IMG/VR virus record: IMGVR_UViG_3300020442_000240
Location: 1-30,333 of that record
Length of the DNA stretch: 30,333 bases
Source: a virus
Strand: one strand, 5' to 3'
This document shows, piece after piece, positions 22,913 to 28,698 of this stretch; position 1 is the first letter of the stretch; each line of letters starts with the position of its first letter. A model generated the notes under the pieces. That model was not told the origin of the DNA. It saw only the letters and a program-made list of their open reading frames with translations, and made no database searches. The position numbers and the translations under genes are program-made.

Positions 22913-24204
22913 GCAAGTATTGAATAATCTCCGTCTGCTAGACGAGGTAGGTCCTTCATCCTCGAGTCCTGCTTATGTCTCATACCTAATGCTAAATATC
23001 TAAAAGCATCACAGGCATGACTTGTCCAATCATGTAGAGGTTTATCCTTAAACGTCTTGTTCTTATCGTCATAGTCTTTACGGTATTGTCTCATAGCTTC
23101 AATAAGTAAGCTACACTTGTCTTCATCAAAGTAACAACGAGGTATAATAGTCCTTGCAGCTTCAATACCATCATCTATCCTTAGATTCGGTGTTACTCTA
23201 AATCTTATACCGAGTTCACGGGCAGATTCTAATCTTGATCTACCAGTACTCATTTCACGTACTTTAATGTCGTGTGGGGCGATATGTTCCCCGTATACAT
23301 ATTCTTTTTCTCTTAATACTTTTGCGTAGTGAGCTAGACCTTCTCCTGAGTTTTCGTAGTAGTCGATAATACGTATCTCGTTATAATGATGTTGAAAGAA
23401 GATTATACTGGTCGAGTCTCCCATACCGAGGTCCCACGAGGTGTGGACATCGAGTAACGGATCGTACGGTACTTTAGTAATTCGTTGATCTGCTAGTGCC
23501 TTGGCCATAAGGTTACCGTAGTATGAACCTACTAAAGGAGCATCAAATGAGCAGTAAAACTCTTGTTGGATCATCTCTTCAGGCATACCAGAATCTCGTT
23601 CATCGTCGATTGCTTGTTGTGATACAGCTCTTGTATCTTCTACAGAGAGACTTTGACTAAACCATTTTTCATTCTTACGAGCCATAGTCATCAAATCATA
23701 ACCGTGGTTACGACCCCTAGCTGTATATATAAATACGGCCCAGCCGTCGTTTTCAGCAAGTATCGGTCTAATATATTCCCAGGCCCTTGGGTCTTGTACC
23801 GAGTACTCAGAGAATATTACTCCGACTGGGTTGGCACCTATCAGTCTGTCAACGTTGTCGGTACCAACAACTTGGTAGATAGAGCCATTTTTCAGTGTTA
23901 ACCTCATCTCCGTATTGTTCTTGCTTTCTACAAGTTCTGATGGAAAGTGGTCAATAAACTTGCGACCGTCCCTGGTCATACCGTCCCACGCGATCTTTCG
24001 TCCTTGGTTATATGTGGGAAATAAATGCCAGTATAATCCTGGTCGTTTAAGTGCAGAGACTGCACACCAGTTAATACTCGCTAAATCTTTGCCAGCACGG
24101 CGATGCCATACGGCTACAGCTCGTTTACCGCCTTCTTCTAAAAATTTCCACAGAGGTAATTGATAGGGACGCGGTTTCCAGTTAAGTGGTACTCTGATCT
24201 TCAT
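22909..24204 (-). CDS. terL: Terminase large subunit
   Basis: A 431-residue ATPase/nuclease that packages DNA into the prohead. Walker A WHRRAGKD at 33-40, Walker B VGVIFSEY at 127-134 with catalytic Glu133, coupling motif IYTARGRNHG. Nuclease acidic residues are in SWDLGMGDST (D258, D263), IIDYYE (D281), HDIK (D312) and HDWTSHACDAFRYL (D392, D399). All key residues are present. It is shorter than T7 gp19 (586 aa) and closer in length to terminases of many siphophages, although the portal and tail are T7-type. It overlaps the small-subunit gene by 23 bases. Confidence 0.95.
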   Translation of the reverse strand: MKIRVPLNWKPRPYQLPLWKFLEEGGKRAVAVWHRRAGKDLASINWCAVSALKRPGLYWHLFPTYNQGRKIAWDGMTRDGRKFIDHFPSELVESKNNTEMRLTLKNGSIYQVVGTDNVDRLIGANPVGVIFSEYSVQDPRAWEYIRPILAENDGWAVFIYTARGRNHGYDLMTMARKNEKWFSQSLSVEDTRAVSQQAIDDERDSGMPEEMIQQEFYCSFDAPLVGSYYGNLMAKALADQRITKVPYDPLLDVHTSWDLGMGDSTSIIFFQHHYNEIRIIDYYENSGEGLAHYAKVLREKEYVYGEHIAPHDIKVREMSTGRSRLESARELGIRFRVTPNLRIDDGIEAARTIIPRCYFDEDKCSLLIEAMRQYRKDYDDKNKTFKDKPLHDWTSHACDAFRYLALGMRHKQDSRMKDLPRLADGDYSILA

Positions 24205-24475
24205 CTAAGTCAGCGTAGTTGACAACTTCTATTGTCACATCTCCTGTACTATGTTGTTCTACGGCTTTACGTTTAGGGGCTATGTATTGAGCTAATTCCT
24301 TAAAGCACTGGAATTTTAACTCAGGGCTTGTAGTAGGATCTGCACTAATCATGGCCATACCCTCAATAGGGTCTACACCTAGATCATCTAGCTTTTCTGT
24401 AAGTTCTTTAGACCTCTTGTTGATAGCACCTTTCGGTCTACCCGCACCTGGTCTCTTGCCGCCTTTGTCTGCCAT
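24182..24475 (-). CDS. Terminase small subunit-like protein
   Basis: A 97-residue protein from the ATG at 24475: MADKGGKRPGAGRPKGAINKRS. The basic GKRPGAGRPKG element near the N-terminus is an AT-hook-like DNA-contact motif common in small terminase-type proteins. It is followed by LGVDPIEGMAMIS and ELKFQCFKELAQYIAPKRKAV, and an acidic tail. Position directly before terL supports this. An alternative start at 24514 would add 13 unlike-family residues. Neither start has a clear ribosome-binding site; the one at 24475 follows a TATAAA by seven bases, so the message may be almost leaderless. Confidence 0.8.
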   Translation of the reverse strand: MADKGGKRPGAGRPKGAINKRSKELTEKLDDLGVDPIEGMAMISADPTTSPELKFQCFKELAQYIAPKRKAVEQHSTGDVTIEVVNYADLDEDQSTT

Positions 24476-24481
24476 ATATGT

Positions 24482-24510
24482 ATTTATAACACTTATTAGA
24501 CGTGTTGTAC
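24482..24510 (-). promoter_or_regulatory. Possible late/packaging operon promoter
   Basis: On the minus strand TGTACA lies 17 bases before TATAAA, whose end is seven bases from the terminase small-subunit ATG. The same stretch contains inverted repeats (AACAC/GTGTT and outer ATAACA/TGTTAT), so it could also be an operator. Weak matches in AT-rich DNA; low confidence. Confidence 0.3.
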
Positions 24511-24598
24511 ACATTTGTTATCGGATTATGTCTGATGGCAAAATGGCCCCGATAGAATTTCTGGGTTAGAAGAAAGAAGAAACAGGGGTGTATATAGC

Positions 24599-24619
24599 GC
24601 CCCCGGGGGCCCTTCGGGG
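24599..24619 (+). other. GC palindrome with UUCG hairpin
   Basis: GCCCCCGGGGGC is a perfect palindrome; its right half overlaps CCC-TTCG-GGG, a cUUCGg hairpin on the plus strand. CCCCG (24601-24605) can instead pair with CGGGG (24615-24619). No U-tract follows on the plus strand. It may insulate the two divergent units. Confidence 0.6.
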
Positions 24620-24651
24620 AATAGTAAAACATCTGATATAGGAGGTACATC

Positions 24652-24717
24652 ATGTGGTCACATATATTGTTACTAGTATTATGGTTCATGATTGCGATCA
24701 TCGCAATACATGGATAG
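24652..24717 (+). CDS. 21-aa membrane micropeptide (micro-ORF)
   Basis: ATG at 24652 preceded by AGGAGGT at seven-base spacing, a near-perfect ribosome-binding site. It reads MWSHILLLVLWFMIAIIAIHG then TAG. About 16 of the 21 residues are strongly hydrophobic, exactly one membrane helix. Too short for homology. If real it would be a tiny early inner-membrane peptide, or a leader peptide whose translation acts on the RNA structures downstream. The strong ribosome-binding site and coherent hydrophobicity favour translation; no coupling to another gene is visible. Confidence 0.5.
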   Translation: MWSHILLLVLWFMIAIIAIHG

Positions 24718-24742
24718 GTAACTAACAGGACAACAGTATACC

Positions 24743-24762
24743 AGGAGGTGCTTATGCACTAG
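24743..24762 (+). promoter_or_regulatory. Strong ribosome-binding site with two-codon mini-ORF
   Basis: AGGAGGTG is followed three bases later by ATG CAC TAG. A GTG two codons earlier is in frame. Such minimal start-stop frames are known in phage lambda bar sites, where they titrate peptidyl-tRNA; here only the sequence arrangement is seen. A chance origin is possible. Confidence 0.35.
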
Positions 24763-24873
24763 GTAATGACAATTAGGCACAGTACAACATGAAACCGCTG
24801 CGGCGTATGGACTACAGGTCCGCAGTGAAGGGCGCGGAATCTGGAGACCTGGAAAAGGGGCGCCCGAAGCGGA

Positions 24874-24908
24874 GAAAAATGTGTTATAAATCAATAACTT
24901 AGGGCCCT
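24874..24908 (+). promoter_or_regulatory. Phage promoter-like repeat, copy 1
   Basis: Contains TATAAATCAA (24885-24894) followed at two bases by ACTTAGGG (24897-24904) and CCCT. It aligns without gaps over about 24 bases with copy 2 at 24943-24977, and with copy 3 at 26725-26760. An A-run precedes and a GG(G) follows, as in promoters of T7-like single-subunit RNA polymerases, where transcription starts at the G run. The polymerase gene is not in this window. Confidence 0.55.
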
Positions 24909-24942
24909 GCTGCCTCATGCTTGGGCTGTTGCCCTTGTCCGT

Positions 24943-24977
24943 GAAAAAGTGTATATAAATCAAACACTTAGGACCCT
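24943..24977 (+). promoter_or_regulatory. Phage promoter-like repeat, copy 2
   Basis: GTGTATATAAATCAA then ACACTTAGGACCC. It shares TATAAATCAANNACTTAGGNCCCT with copy 1, 69 bases upstream. If transcription starts at the GG at 24971, the RNA begins with GGACC, which can pair with GGUCC at 24985-24989, and would have a leader of about 190 bases before the first early gene. Confidence 0.6.
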
Positions 24978-25009
24978 CGCCTTTGGTCCAATCACCCTAA
25001 TCCAAGGCG
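24971..25009 (+). other. Mutually exclusive hairpins in early leader
   Basis: GGACC (24971-24975) pairs with GGTCC (24985-24989). Alternatively CGCCTTTGG (24978-24986) pairs with CCAAGGCG (25002-25009) with one bulged base. The two share bases 24985-24986, so only one can form. This is an attenuator-like arrangement; no ligand or function is known. Confidence 0.45.
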
Positions 25010-25026
25010 CCTGCGCCCGATAAAAC

Positions 25027-25041
25027 TTGATTTTTAATCAA
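25027..25041 (+). other. AT hairpin TTGATT-TTT-AATCAA
   Basis: A 6-bp perfect inverted repeat with a three-base loop in the early leader. It has no U-tract, so it is not a clear terminator; it could be an operator or simple structure. Confidence 0.4.
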
Positions 25042-25103
25042 TTCCAGGTGTTGTAAAAAATATGCTCCAATGTGCACTTTTTTGTGTACTACTGATTAAT
25101 TCC

Positions 25104-25126
25104 GTTATACAATTCTCTTAACGGTT
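25104..25126 (+). other. Inverted repeat CCGTTA/TAACGG before first early gene
   Basis: CCGTTA and TAACGG are separated by about ten bases and end some 35 bases before the first early ATG. TATACA within the loop region could be a -10 box with TTGTGT upstream. Candidate operator overlapping a weak promoter. Confidence 0.35.
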
Positions 25127-25160
25127 AAAATTAATTAGCCGCTTAGAAAGGAGAAAAAAT

Positions 25161-25523
25161 ATGGAAACTAAAATCGTAAAACCAAGCAGCAACGTAATAG
25201 CTGCTGTAAAAGCTGCAGCACCGGTTAAAAAACCAGTAAAGCAGAAAAAAGTTAAGCAATTCACGCTTAATAACTACACAAAAATAGATAAGTGGGACAG
25301 AGCTTTGCCACCACAAGCTAAGGATATCGCAACTAAGTTGCATAGCTACGGCATTGAGTATGGTAAACCATATACCCGTGAGAAAATCTCGGATGCAATG
25401 AAATTCCTAGCTGCTGCCATTACGGAATCTTCCGGTAAAAAATGGACTAGGCAGGAACCATACAGGATATTTGCGTACTACGTAAAACCACTACGTGAAA
25501 ACGGAGTTCTTACAATATCGTAA
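25161..25523 (+). CDS. Hypothetical basic early protein
   Basis: A 120-residue protein with an N-terminal Lys/Ala/Val-rich tail (residues 4-35: VKAAAPVKKPVKQKKVKQ) resembling a disordered nucleic-acid-binding extension. A helical domain follows (KIDKWDRALPPQAKDIATKLHSYGIEYGKPYTREKISDAM...). The last 45 residues (ITESSGKKWTRQEPYRIFAYYVKPLRENGVLTI) could form a winged-helix-like unit. The ribosome-binding site is AAAGGAG. It is the first normal gene of the rightward unit and ends in its own strong terminator, so it is probably an abundant early protein. No named family recognised. Confidence 0.75.
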   Translation: METKIVKPSSNVIAAVKAAAPVKKPVKQKKVKQFTLNNYTKIDKWDRALPPQAKDIATKLHSYGIEYGKPYTREKISDAMKFLAAAITESSGKKWTRQEPYRIFAYYVKPLRENGVLTIS

Positions 25524-25537
25524 GACTTTCCTCATGG

Positions 25538-25575
25538 AGCTGCAGTGTTATGAGCACTGCAGCTTTATTTTTTAA
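25538..25575 (+). terminator. Intrinsic terminator
   Basis: A perfect 10-bp stem, AGCTGCAGTG (25538-25547) with CACTGCAGCT (25555-25564), a seven-base loop and a following TTATTTTTTAATTTT. Textbook Rho-independent terminator 14 bases after the first early gene. Confidence 0.92.
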
Positions 25576-25641
25576 TTTTCGATTTAGATCTAGAGATCAG
25601 GGAACGCAACATATTCCCAGAGAGCAGTAAAACAGGTTTAT

Positions 25642-25667
25642 ATTTCGGATGATATCTGTGATATAAT
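25642..25667 (+). promoter_or_regulatory. Extended -10 sigma70-like promoter
   Basis: TGATATAAT (25659-25667) is a perfect extended -10 element (TGN-TATAAT). The -35 is weak (TTATAT region). It lies after the terminator and 30 bases before the next gene, so it restarts transcription. The same TGTGATATAATRG sequence recurs before the DUF932 gene. Confidence 0.65.
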
Positions 25668-25696
25668 GGTAATATAACGTAAGAAAGGAGAAAACT

Positions 25697-25918
25697 ATGT
25701 TAGAACAAACAGGAGCTTGCTACTCAACAGATGAGGACGAATTTACTCTCTGCTGTTATGCAAGTACAAAAGGTTGTGATGGGTACATCGGCTGTAGATC
25801 TTGCTATGCACCTATTACGTATTATACATCTGACCCAGTAGAAGCTAAATCACTGGCGACACACCCAGAAGCAGTAAATGCTCTGGACGAGATAGTTAAC
25901 GGTACAGACGACAGATGA
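25697..25918 (+). CDS. Cysteine-rich small protein
   Basis: A 73-residue acidic protein with six cysteines in the first half: C8, C19, C20, C27, C33, C36, arranged CC-x6-C-x5-C-x2-C. This spacing could bind zinc or form a small knuckle. The C-terminal half is helical (SDPVEAKSLATHPEAVNALDEIVNG). Ribosome-binding site AAAGGAG. Its TGA overlaps the next ATG. Unknown function; a small early host-takeover protein is possible. Confidence 0.75.
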   Translation: MLEQTGACYSTDEDEFTLCCYASTKGCDGYIGCRSCYAPITYYTSDPVEAKSLATHPEAVNALDEIVNGTDDR

Positions 25919-26397
25919 ATATATTTGTATTAGATGAGCATCCATATGCAGCAGCTAAGTATCATTGCGACAAACACGTAGTCAAAATGCTACTCGAGTC
26001 TGCTCAGATGCTCTGTACAGTAAACAGGCGATACGGTTTATATGCACCATACAAGCCAGTACACCAGAAGCATCCATGTACATTATGGGTAGGCGAGTCT
26101 GTACAGAACTACAGTTGGATGATACTATTAACACATGCACTACAGCAACAATATGCTATACGCTACGGCAAGGTACATAGATCTTATGAGGCTGTCATGA
26201 AGCTATCAACTGTCGAAATATACCAGCGTCTACCAGATATCGGCATGACACCATTTGCACAGGCTATGCCTGATCAGTACAAGCATCGTGACCCTGTTGT
26301 AGCTTACAGGCTGTATTATGTTATGGAAAAAGCTAAGTTCGCACAATGGAACCACAGCGACACACCACAATGGTATAAGGAGGCAATGGCAGTATGA
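25915..26397 (+). CDS. Conserved phage protein with HCDKHVVKM motif
   Basis: A 160-residue protein. The block VLDEHPYAAAKYHCDKHVVKMLLESAQML (residues 5-33) and the later KPVHQKHPCTLWVGESVQNYSWM (47-69), RYGKVHRSYE (83-92) and FAQAMPDQYKHRDPVVAYRLYY (114-135) belong to a widespread, mostly unannotated cyanophage and marine-phage family. The invariant H17/C18/D19/H21 plus H50/H53/C55 look like a metal or catalytic site, so an enzyme is likely. I am not certain of any assigned activity. Coupled by ATGA on both sides. Confidence 0.8.
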   Translation: MNIFVLDEHPYAAAKYHCDKHVVKMLLESAQMLCTVNRRYGLYAPYKPVHQKHPCTLWVGESVQNYSWMILLTHALQQQYAIRYGKVHRSYEAVMKLSTVEIYQRLPDIGMTPFAQAMPDQYKHRDPVVAYRLYYVMEKAKFAQWNHSDTPQWYKEAMAV

Positions 26398-26651
26398 AAA
26401 ACAAGAACAGCATAGATTATTTCAGCTGGATTGCAGATCATTGTACTTCAGATGATCTAGATAACAGATGCCTCGAAAGAGACTTAGAAGAGCAGGGTAT
26501 GAGAGCAGTACATAAACTGATCGATGATCCAGATCCTGCATGGCTACCAGATGTCGACCAAAGAGTCGGCAAGGGTGGCAGGAACAGTAAGAATTATTCA
26601 TACGATAGCAAAATACCAGAGGATTACAGGAAGAAATGGTATGAAGATTAG
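26394..26651 (+). CDS. Hypothetical acidic protein
   Basis: An 85-residue protein, rich in Asp/Arg/Lys: DYFSWIADHCTSDDLDNRCLERDLEEQGMRAVHKLIDDPDPAWLPD, then a flexible basic tail (RVGKGGRNSKNYSYDSK). The ATG overlaps the stop of the preceding gene. No recognised domain; followed by an AT-rich promoter-bearing gap. Confidence 0.65.
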   Translation: MKNKNSIDYFSWIADHCTSDDLDNRCLERDLEEQGMRAVHKLIDDPDPAWLPDVDQRVGKGGRNSKNYSYDSKIPEDYRKKWYED

Positions 26652-26724
26652 TCCTCTATATAAGGAATTTTTTAGAAAAAAATATTTTTTTTATGTTAAA
26701 CGGTCCAATAAATACAATAACCCA

Positions 26725-26760
26725 ATAAAGTGTATAAAAATCATATATATAGGGACCCCG
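26725..26760 (+). promoter_or_regulatory. Phage promoter-like repeat, copy 3
   Basis: AAAGTGTATAAAAATCATATATATAGGGACCCCG style sequence; GTGTATA starts at 26730 and the G run at 26752. Ungapped comparison with copy 2 matches at about three quarters of 31 positions, including GTGTATA, AAATCA, TAGG and CC. It lies in the gap before the 73-residue gene, about 55 bases from its ATG, where a new promoter would be useful. Confidence 0.6.
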
Positions 26761-26806
26761 AAATCATATTGGCCTTTTGACCCCAATACATTTACAGGAG
26801 AAAATT

Positions 26807-27028
26807 ATGTCAGCTGACATCGAATTAGTACGTTGTGACATCAGTTACGACGAAAGTGACAAAGATCCAGGAGTCGTGATCAAAATTATATATCGCGAGA
26901 ACGGTAACCTGATCACCATGTCTCCCATAGTAGGAGACGTAGACCTACTTACAGAAATCGTAATAAGAGAACTATCTGACATAGGAGTTATAAAAGATGG
27001 ACGAAAAGACAAAGAGACGCGCCACTAA
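26807..27028 (+). CDS. Hypothetical small acidic protein
   Basis: A 73-residue protein from the ATG at 26807, which has AGGAG six bases upstream; the longer frame from 26777 lacks a ribosome-binding site. Sequence MSADIELVRCDISYDESDKDPGVVIKIIYREN, then a strand-helix-like NLITMSPIVGDVDLLTEIVIRELSDIG. A compact beta-alpha fold is plausible. The 3' end overlaps the next gene by 32 bases. Function unknown. Confidence 0.75.
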   Translation: MSADIELVRCDISYDESDKDPGVVIKIIYRENGNLITMSPIVGDVDLLTEIVIRELSDIGVIKDGRKDKETRH

Positions 27029-27245
27029 ATACCAGAAAGAGAAGCGTGCAAGCCTAAATATACCGAAGAGGCTACATAAAGCCTTGAAGATAGCGGCACA
27101 GAGAGAATGTCGTACTATTCCTGGCTTACTCATGTCAATGCTTATGAGATGTAAGCATGAACAAAAGAATTTGCTGACACCGAAACAAGATCAAATGAAT
27201 GAGGTGTCTGTAAATCAGAGTAAATCTGTTTTCACTCGTGATTAA
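26997..27245 (+). CDS. Ribbon-helix-helix-like DNA-binding protein
   Basis: An 82-residue basic protein. A Lys/Arg-rich arm (residues 3-17) precedes a predicted ribbon (ASLNIP, 18-23), helix A (KRLHKALKIAAQREC, 24-38) and helix B (TIPGLLMSMLMRCKHEQ, 40-56): the order and lengths of the Arc/MetJ ribbon-helix-helix fold. Probably a dimeric repressor or modulator of phage or host promoters; the inverted repeats in the control region are possible targets (inferred). Confidence 0.7.
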   Translation: MDEKTKRRATKYQKEKRASLNIPKRLHKALKIAAQRECRTIPGLLMSMLMRCKHEQKNLLTPKQDQMNEVSVNQSKSVFTRD

Positions 27246-27259
27246 CGATGTGATATAAT
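27231..27259 (+). promoter_or_regulatory. Extended -10 sigma70 promoter before DUF932 gene
   Basis: TTCACT (27231-27236), 17-base spacer, TATAAT (27254-27259) with TG one base upstream, giving TGATATAAT. The best host-type promoter in the window; the -35 matches four of six consensus bases. It overlaps the 3' end of the ribbon-helix-helix gene. Confidence 0.72.
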
Positions 27260-27298
27260 AGGTTTACTAAGTAATAATTGACAATAAAGGAGAAAGTT

Positions 27299-28258
27299 AT
27301 GTCACATATGGTAGAAACTATGGCTTATGCTGGCAAGACACCTTGGCACGGTCTGGGCAAGAAGGTCAAAGACGGGTTAACACCTGACCAAATGCTCAAA
27401 GAGGCTGGCCTTGACTGGCTTGTAGCTAAAAAGCCTGCTTACTATAAAGGCAAGACTGATTATCATATCTCTCCTGACTGGAATCTACTAGTCAGAGAAT
27501 CAGATAATACGGTCCTAGGTCCTTGTGGTAAGAACTACACACCTATCCAAAACAAGGAGGTCTTTAAGTTCTTTGATAAGTTCTGTAAGGCTGGTGATAT
27601 GTTTATGGATACAGCAGGCTCCTTAGACAACGGTCGTATGGTATGGGGCCTTGCTAATATTCGCAAGGGATTCACATTACCAGGCGGTGATGATGTTGAA
27701 GGACATTTGCTAATCTCACACCCTCATATATGGGGTAAGGCGTTAACGATTATGTTTACACCGATCCGTGTGGTTTGCAACAACACACTTACTATGGCAC
27801 TCAACGATGCTAAGTCTAATAACCGTTTTCGTGTAGCTCACGTTACTGAGTTCAGTGAAGACGTTATGAGTAAAGCAGAGCATGCTCTAGGACTAGCTGA
27901 TGTACAGCTAGCAACTTTCAAGGAACAATCACAGTTTCTTGCTAAGAAAAAGTACAAAGAACCTAAGGTTGAAGAGTTTATCGCTCGCTTGTACCAGCCA
28001 TCGGCTATACATGAGAAAAGTAAACTTGATAAGTTCAATCGTGCGGCTAAAAACGTACATGAGCTTATAGCTACACAACCTGGTGCTAATATGTCAGAAG
28101 GTACGTGGTGGTCTGCATTTAATGCAGTTACGTACTATGTTGATCATGTTAGTGGTAACGATCGCAGTGCGACTTTGAACTCGGCTTGGTTTGGTGCTAA
28201 GTCAGTACAGAAACGTAAGGCGTTAAACTTGGCGTTGGAATATGCAAAGGCTGCATAA
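27299..28258 (+). CDS. DUF932 / phage-plasmid-like protein
   Basis: A 319-residue protein starting at the ATG at 27299, after AAAGGAG at six-base spacing. Family motifs: TPWHGLGKKV (14-23), NYTPIQNKEVF (79-89), LLISHPH and RVVCNNTLTMAL (157-168). These match DUF932 (TIGR03299 group), common in phages and plasmids, with unknown biochemical role; it is often near DNA-replication or anti-defence genes. Own promoter suggests expression separate from the genes before it. Intact. Confidence 0.9.
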   Translation: MSHMVETMAYAGKTPWHGLGKKVKDGLTPDQMLKEAGLDWLVAKKPAYYKGKTDYHISPDWNLLVRESDNTVLGPCGKNYTPIQNKEVFKFFDKFCKAGDMFMDTAGSLDNGRMVWGLANIRKGFTLPGGDDVEGHLLISHPHIWGKALTIMFTPIRVVCNNTLTMALNDAKSNNRFRVAHVTEFSEDVMSKAEHALGLADVQLATFKEQSQFLAKKKYKEPKVEEFIARLYQPSAIHEKSKLDKFNRAAKNVHELIATQPGANMSEGTWWSAFNAVTYYVDHVSGNDRSATLNSAWFGAKSVQKRKALNLALEYAKAA

Positions 28259-28526
28259 GTACTACATATTTGTACAACGTAAAGGTGGTAACGTGGGTCT
28301 GCCAACACAGGCCCACGCACTACTGACGATTATTGAACAACATTCAGTAATAGAACAGCGTAAGTTGTTGAAATGTATGGCGTTTAATAACCAGTTGAAG
28401 ACGAAACAAAGTTCCTCGCGTATACTCACGTACTACGCGGGGTTCTTAGCTAAACAAGGCTGTATCGAGATACTGACTACAGCTCACAAGAAAGGAGAAA
28501 CAAATGAACGACAAATTAAATGCTAG
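28242..28526 (+). CDS. Hypothetical small protein, winged-helix-like
   Basis: A 94-residue basic protein. The region LPTQAHALLTIIEQHSVIEQRKLLKCMAFNNQLKTKQSSSRILTYYAGFLAKQGCIEIL reads like three helices plus a wing, the pattern of a winged-helix DNA-binding domain. The ATG overlaps the DUF932 gene by 17 bases and has no strong ribosome-binding site; a GTG 17 codons later (28293) follows AAAGGTGG and may be the real start. Overlaps the next gene by 23 bases. Confidence 0.6.
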   Translation: MQRLHKYYIFVQRKGGNVGLPTQAHALLTIIEQHSVIEQRKLLKCMAFNNQLKTKQSSSRILTYYAGFLAKQGCIEILTTAHKKGETNERQIKC

Positions 28527-28698
28527 TACATACGTAACTAAAGATGAGTTTCACAGATTCATTCGTGTACAACGCGAAGGTTCTGTAAATATGATCTCAC
28601 CAGAAGTACAGATGCTAGCGTGTCTAGATAAAAATACACACATGCACATACTAAATAATTATGAACAATTAGAGGAGGAATATGGCCAACCCAAATAG
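28504..28698 (+). CDS. Small conserved phage protein
   Basis: A 64-residue protein, MNDKLNASTYVTKDEFHRFIRVQREGSVNMISPEVQMLACLDKNTHMHILNNYEQLEEEYG. The pattern F-x-V-Q-R-x-G-x-x-N-M followed by I-x-x-NY is shared by short phage proteins of unknown role. AAAGGAG precedes the ATG. It overlaps both neighbours. Confidence 0.75.
   Translation: MNDKLNASTYVTKDEFHRFIRVQREGSVNMISPEVQMLACLDKNTHMHILNNYEQLEEEYGQPK

Larger units (their letters stand above)
24515..25160. other. Divergent intergenic control region
   Basis: About 645 bases without a normal gene, between the leftward late and the rightward early units. Much of it is far richer in GC than the rest of the window. It contains a 12-bp perfect palindrome GCCCCCGGGGGC (24599-24610) beside CCC-UUCG-GGG (24610-24619), a 21-codon micro-ORF, a two-codon mini-ORF behind a strong ribosome-binding site, inverted repeats CTGCGG/CCGCAG (24798-24825), GGGCGC/GCGCCC (24830-24865) and GGGC/GCCC (24923-24934), two promoter-like direct repeats, competing hairpins at 24971-25009 and TTGATT/AATCAA (25027-25041). 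This may be the early promoter region, a replication origin or a structured RNA locus. Confidence 0.7.

Noticed and set aside
20756-24163. Several 65-85 codon frames opposite portal and terminase
   Set aside because: Shadows of strongly supported genes, without ribosome-binding sites.
24789-24902. 37-codon plus-strand frame (MKPLRRMDYRSAVKG...)
   Set aside because: Codon use is GC-rich, unlike the real genes, and the frame runs through hairpins and promoter-like repeat 1; more likely structured non-coding DNA.
24438-24963. Two minus-strand frames of 87 and 94 codons in the divergent region
   Set aside because: No ribosome-binding sites, odd composition, and they overlap the control elements on the other strand.
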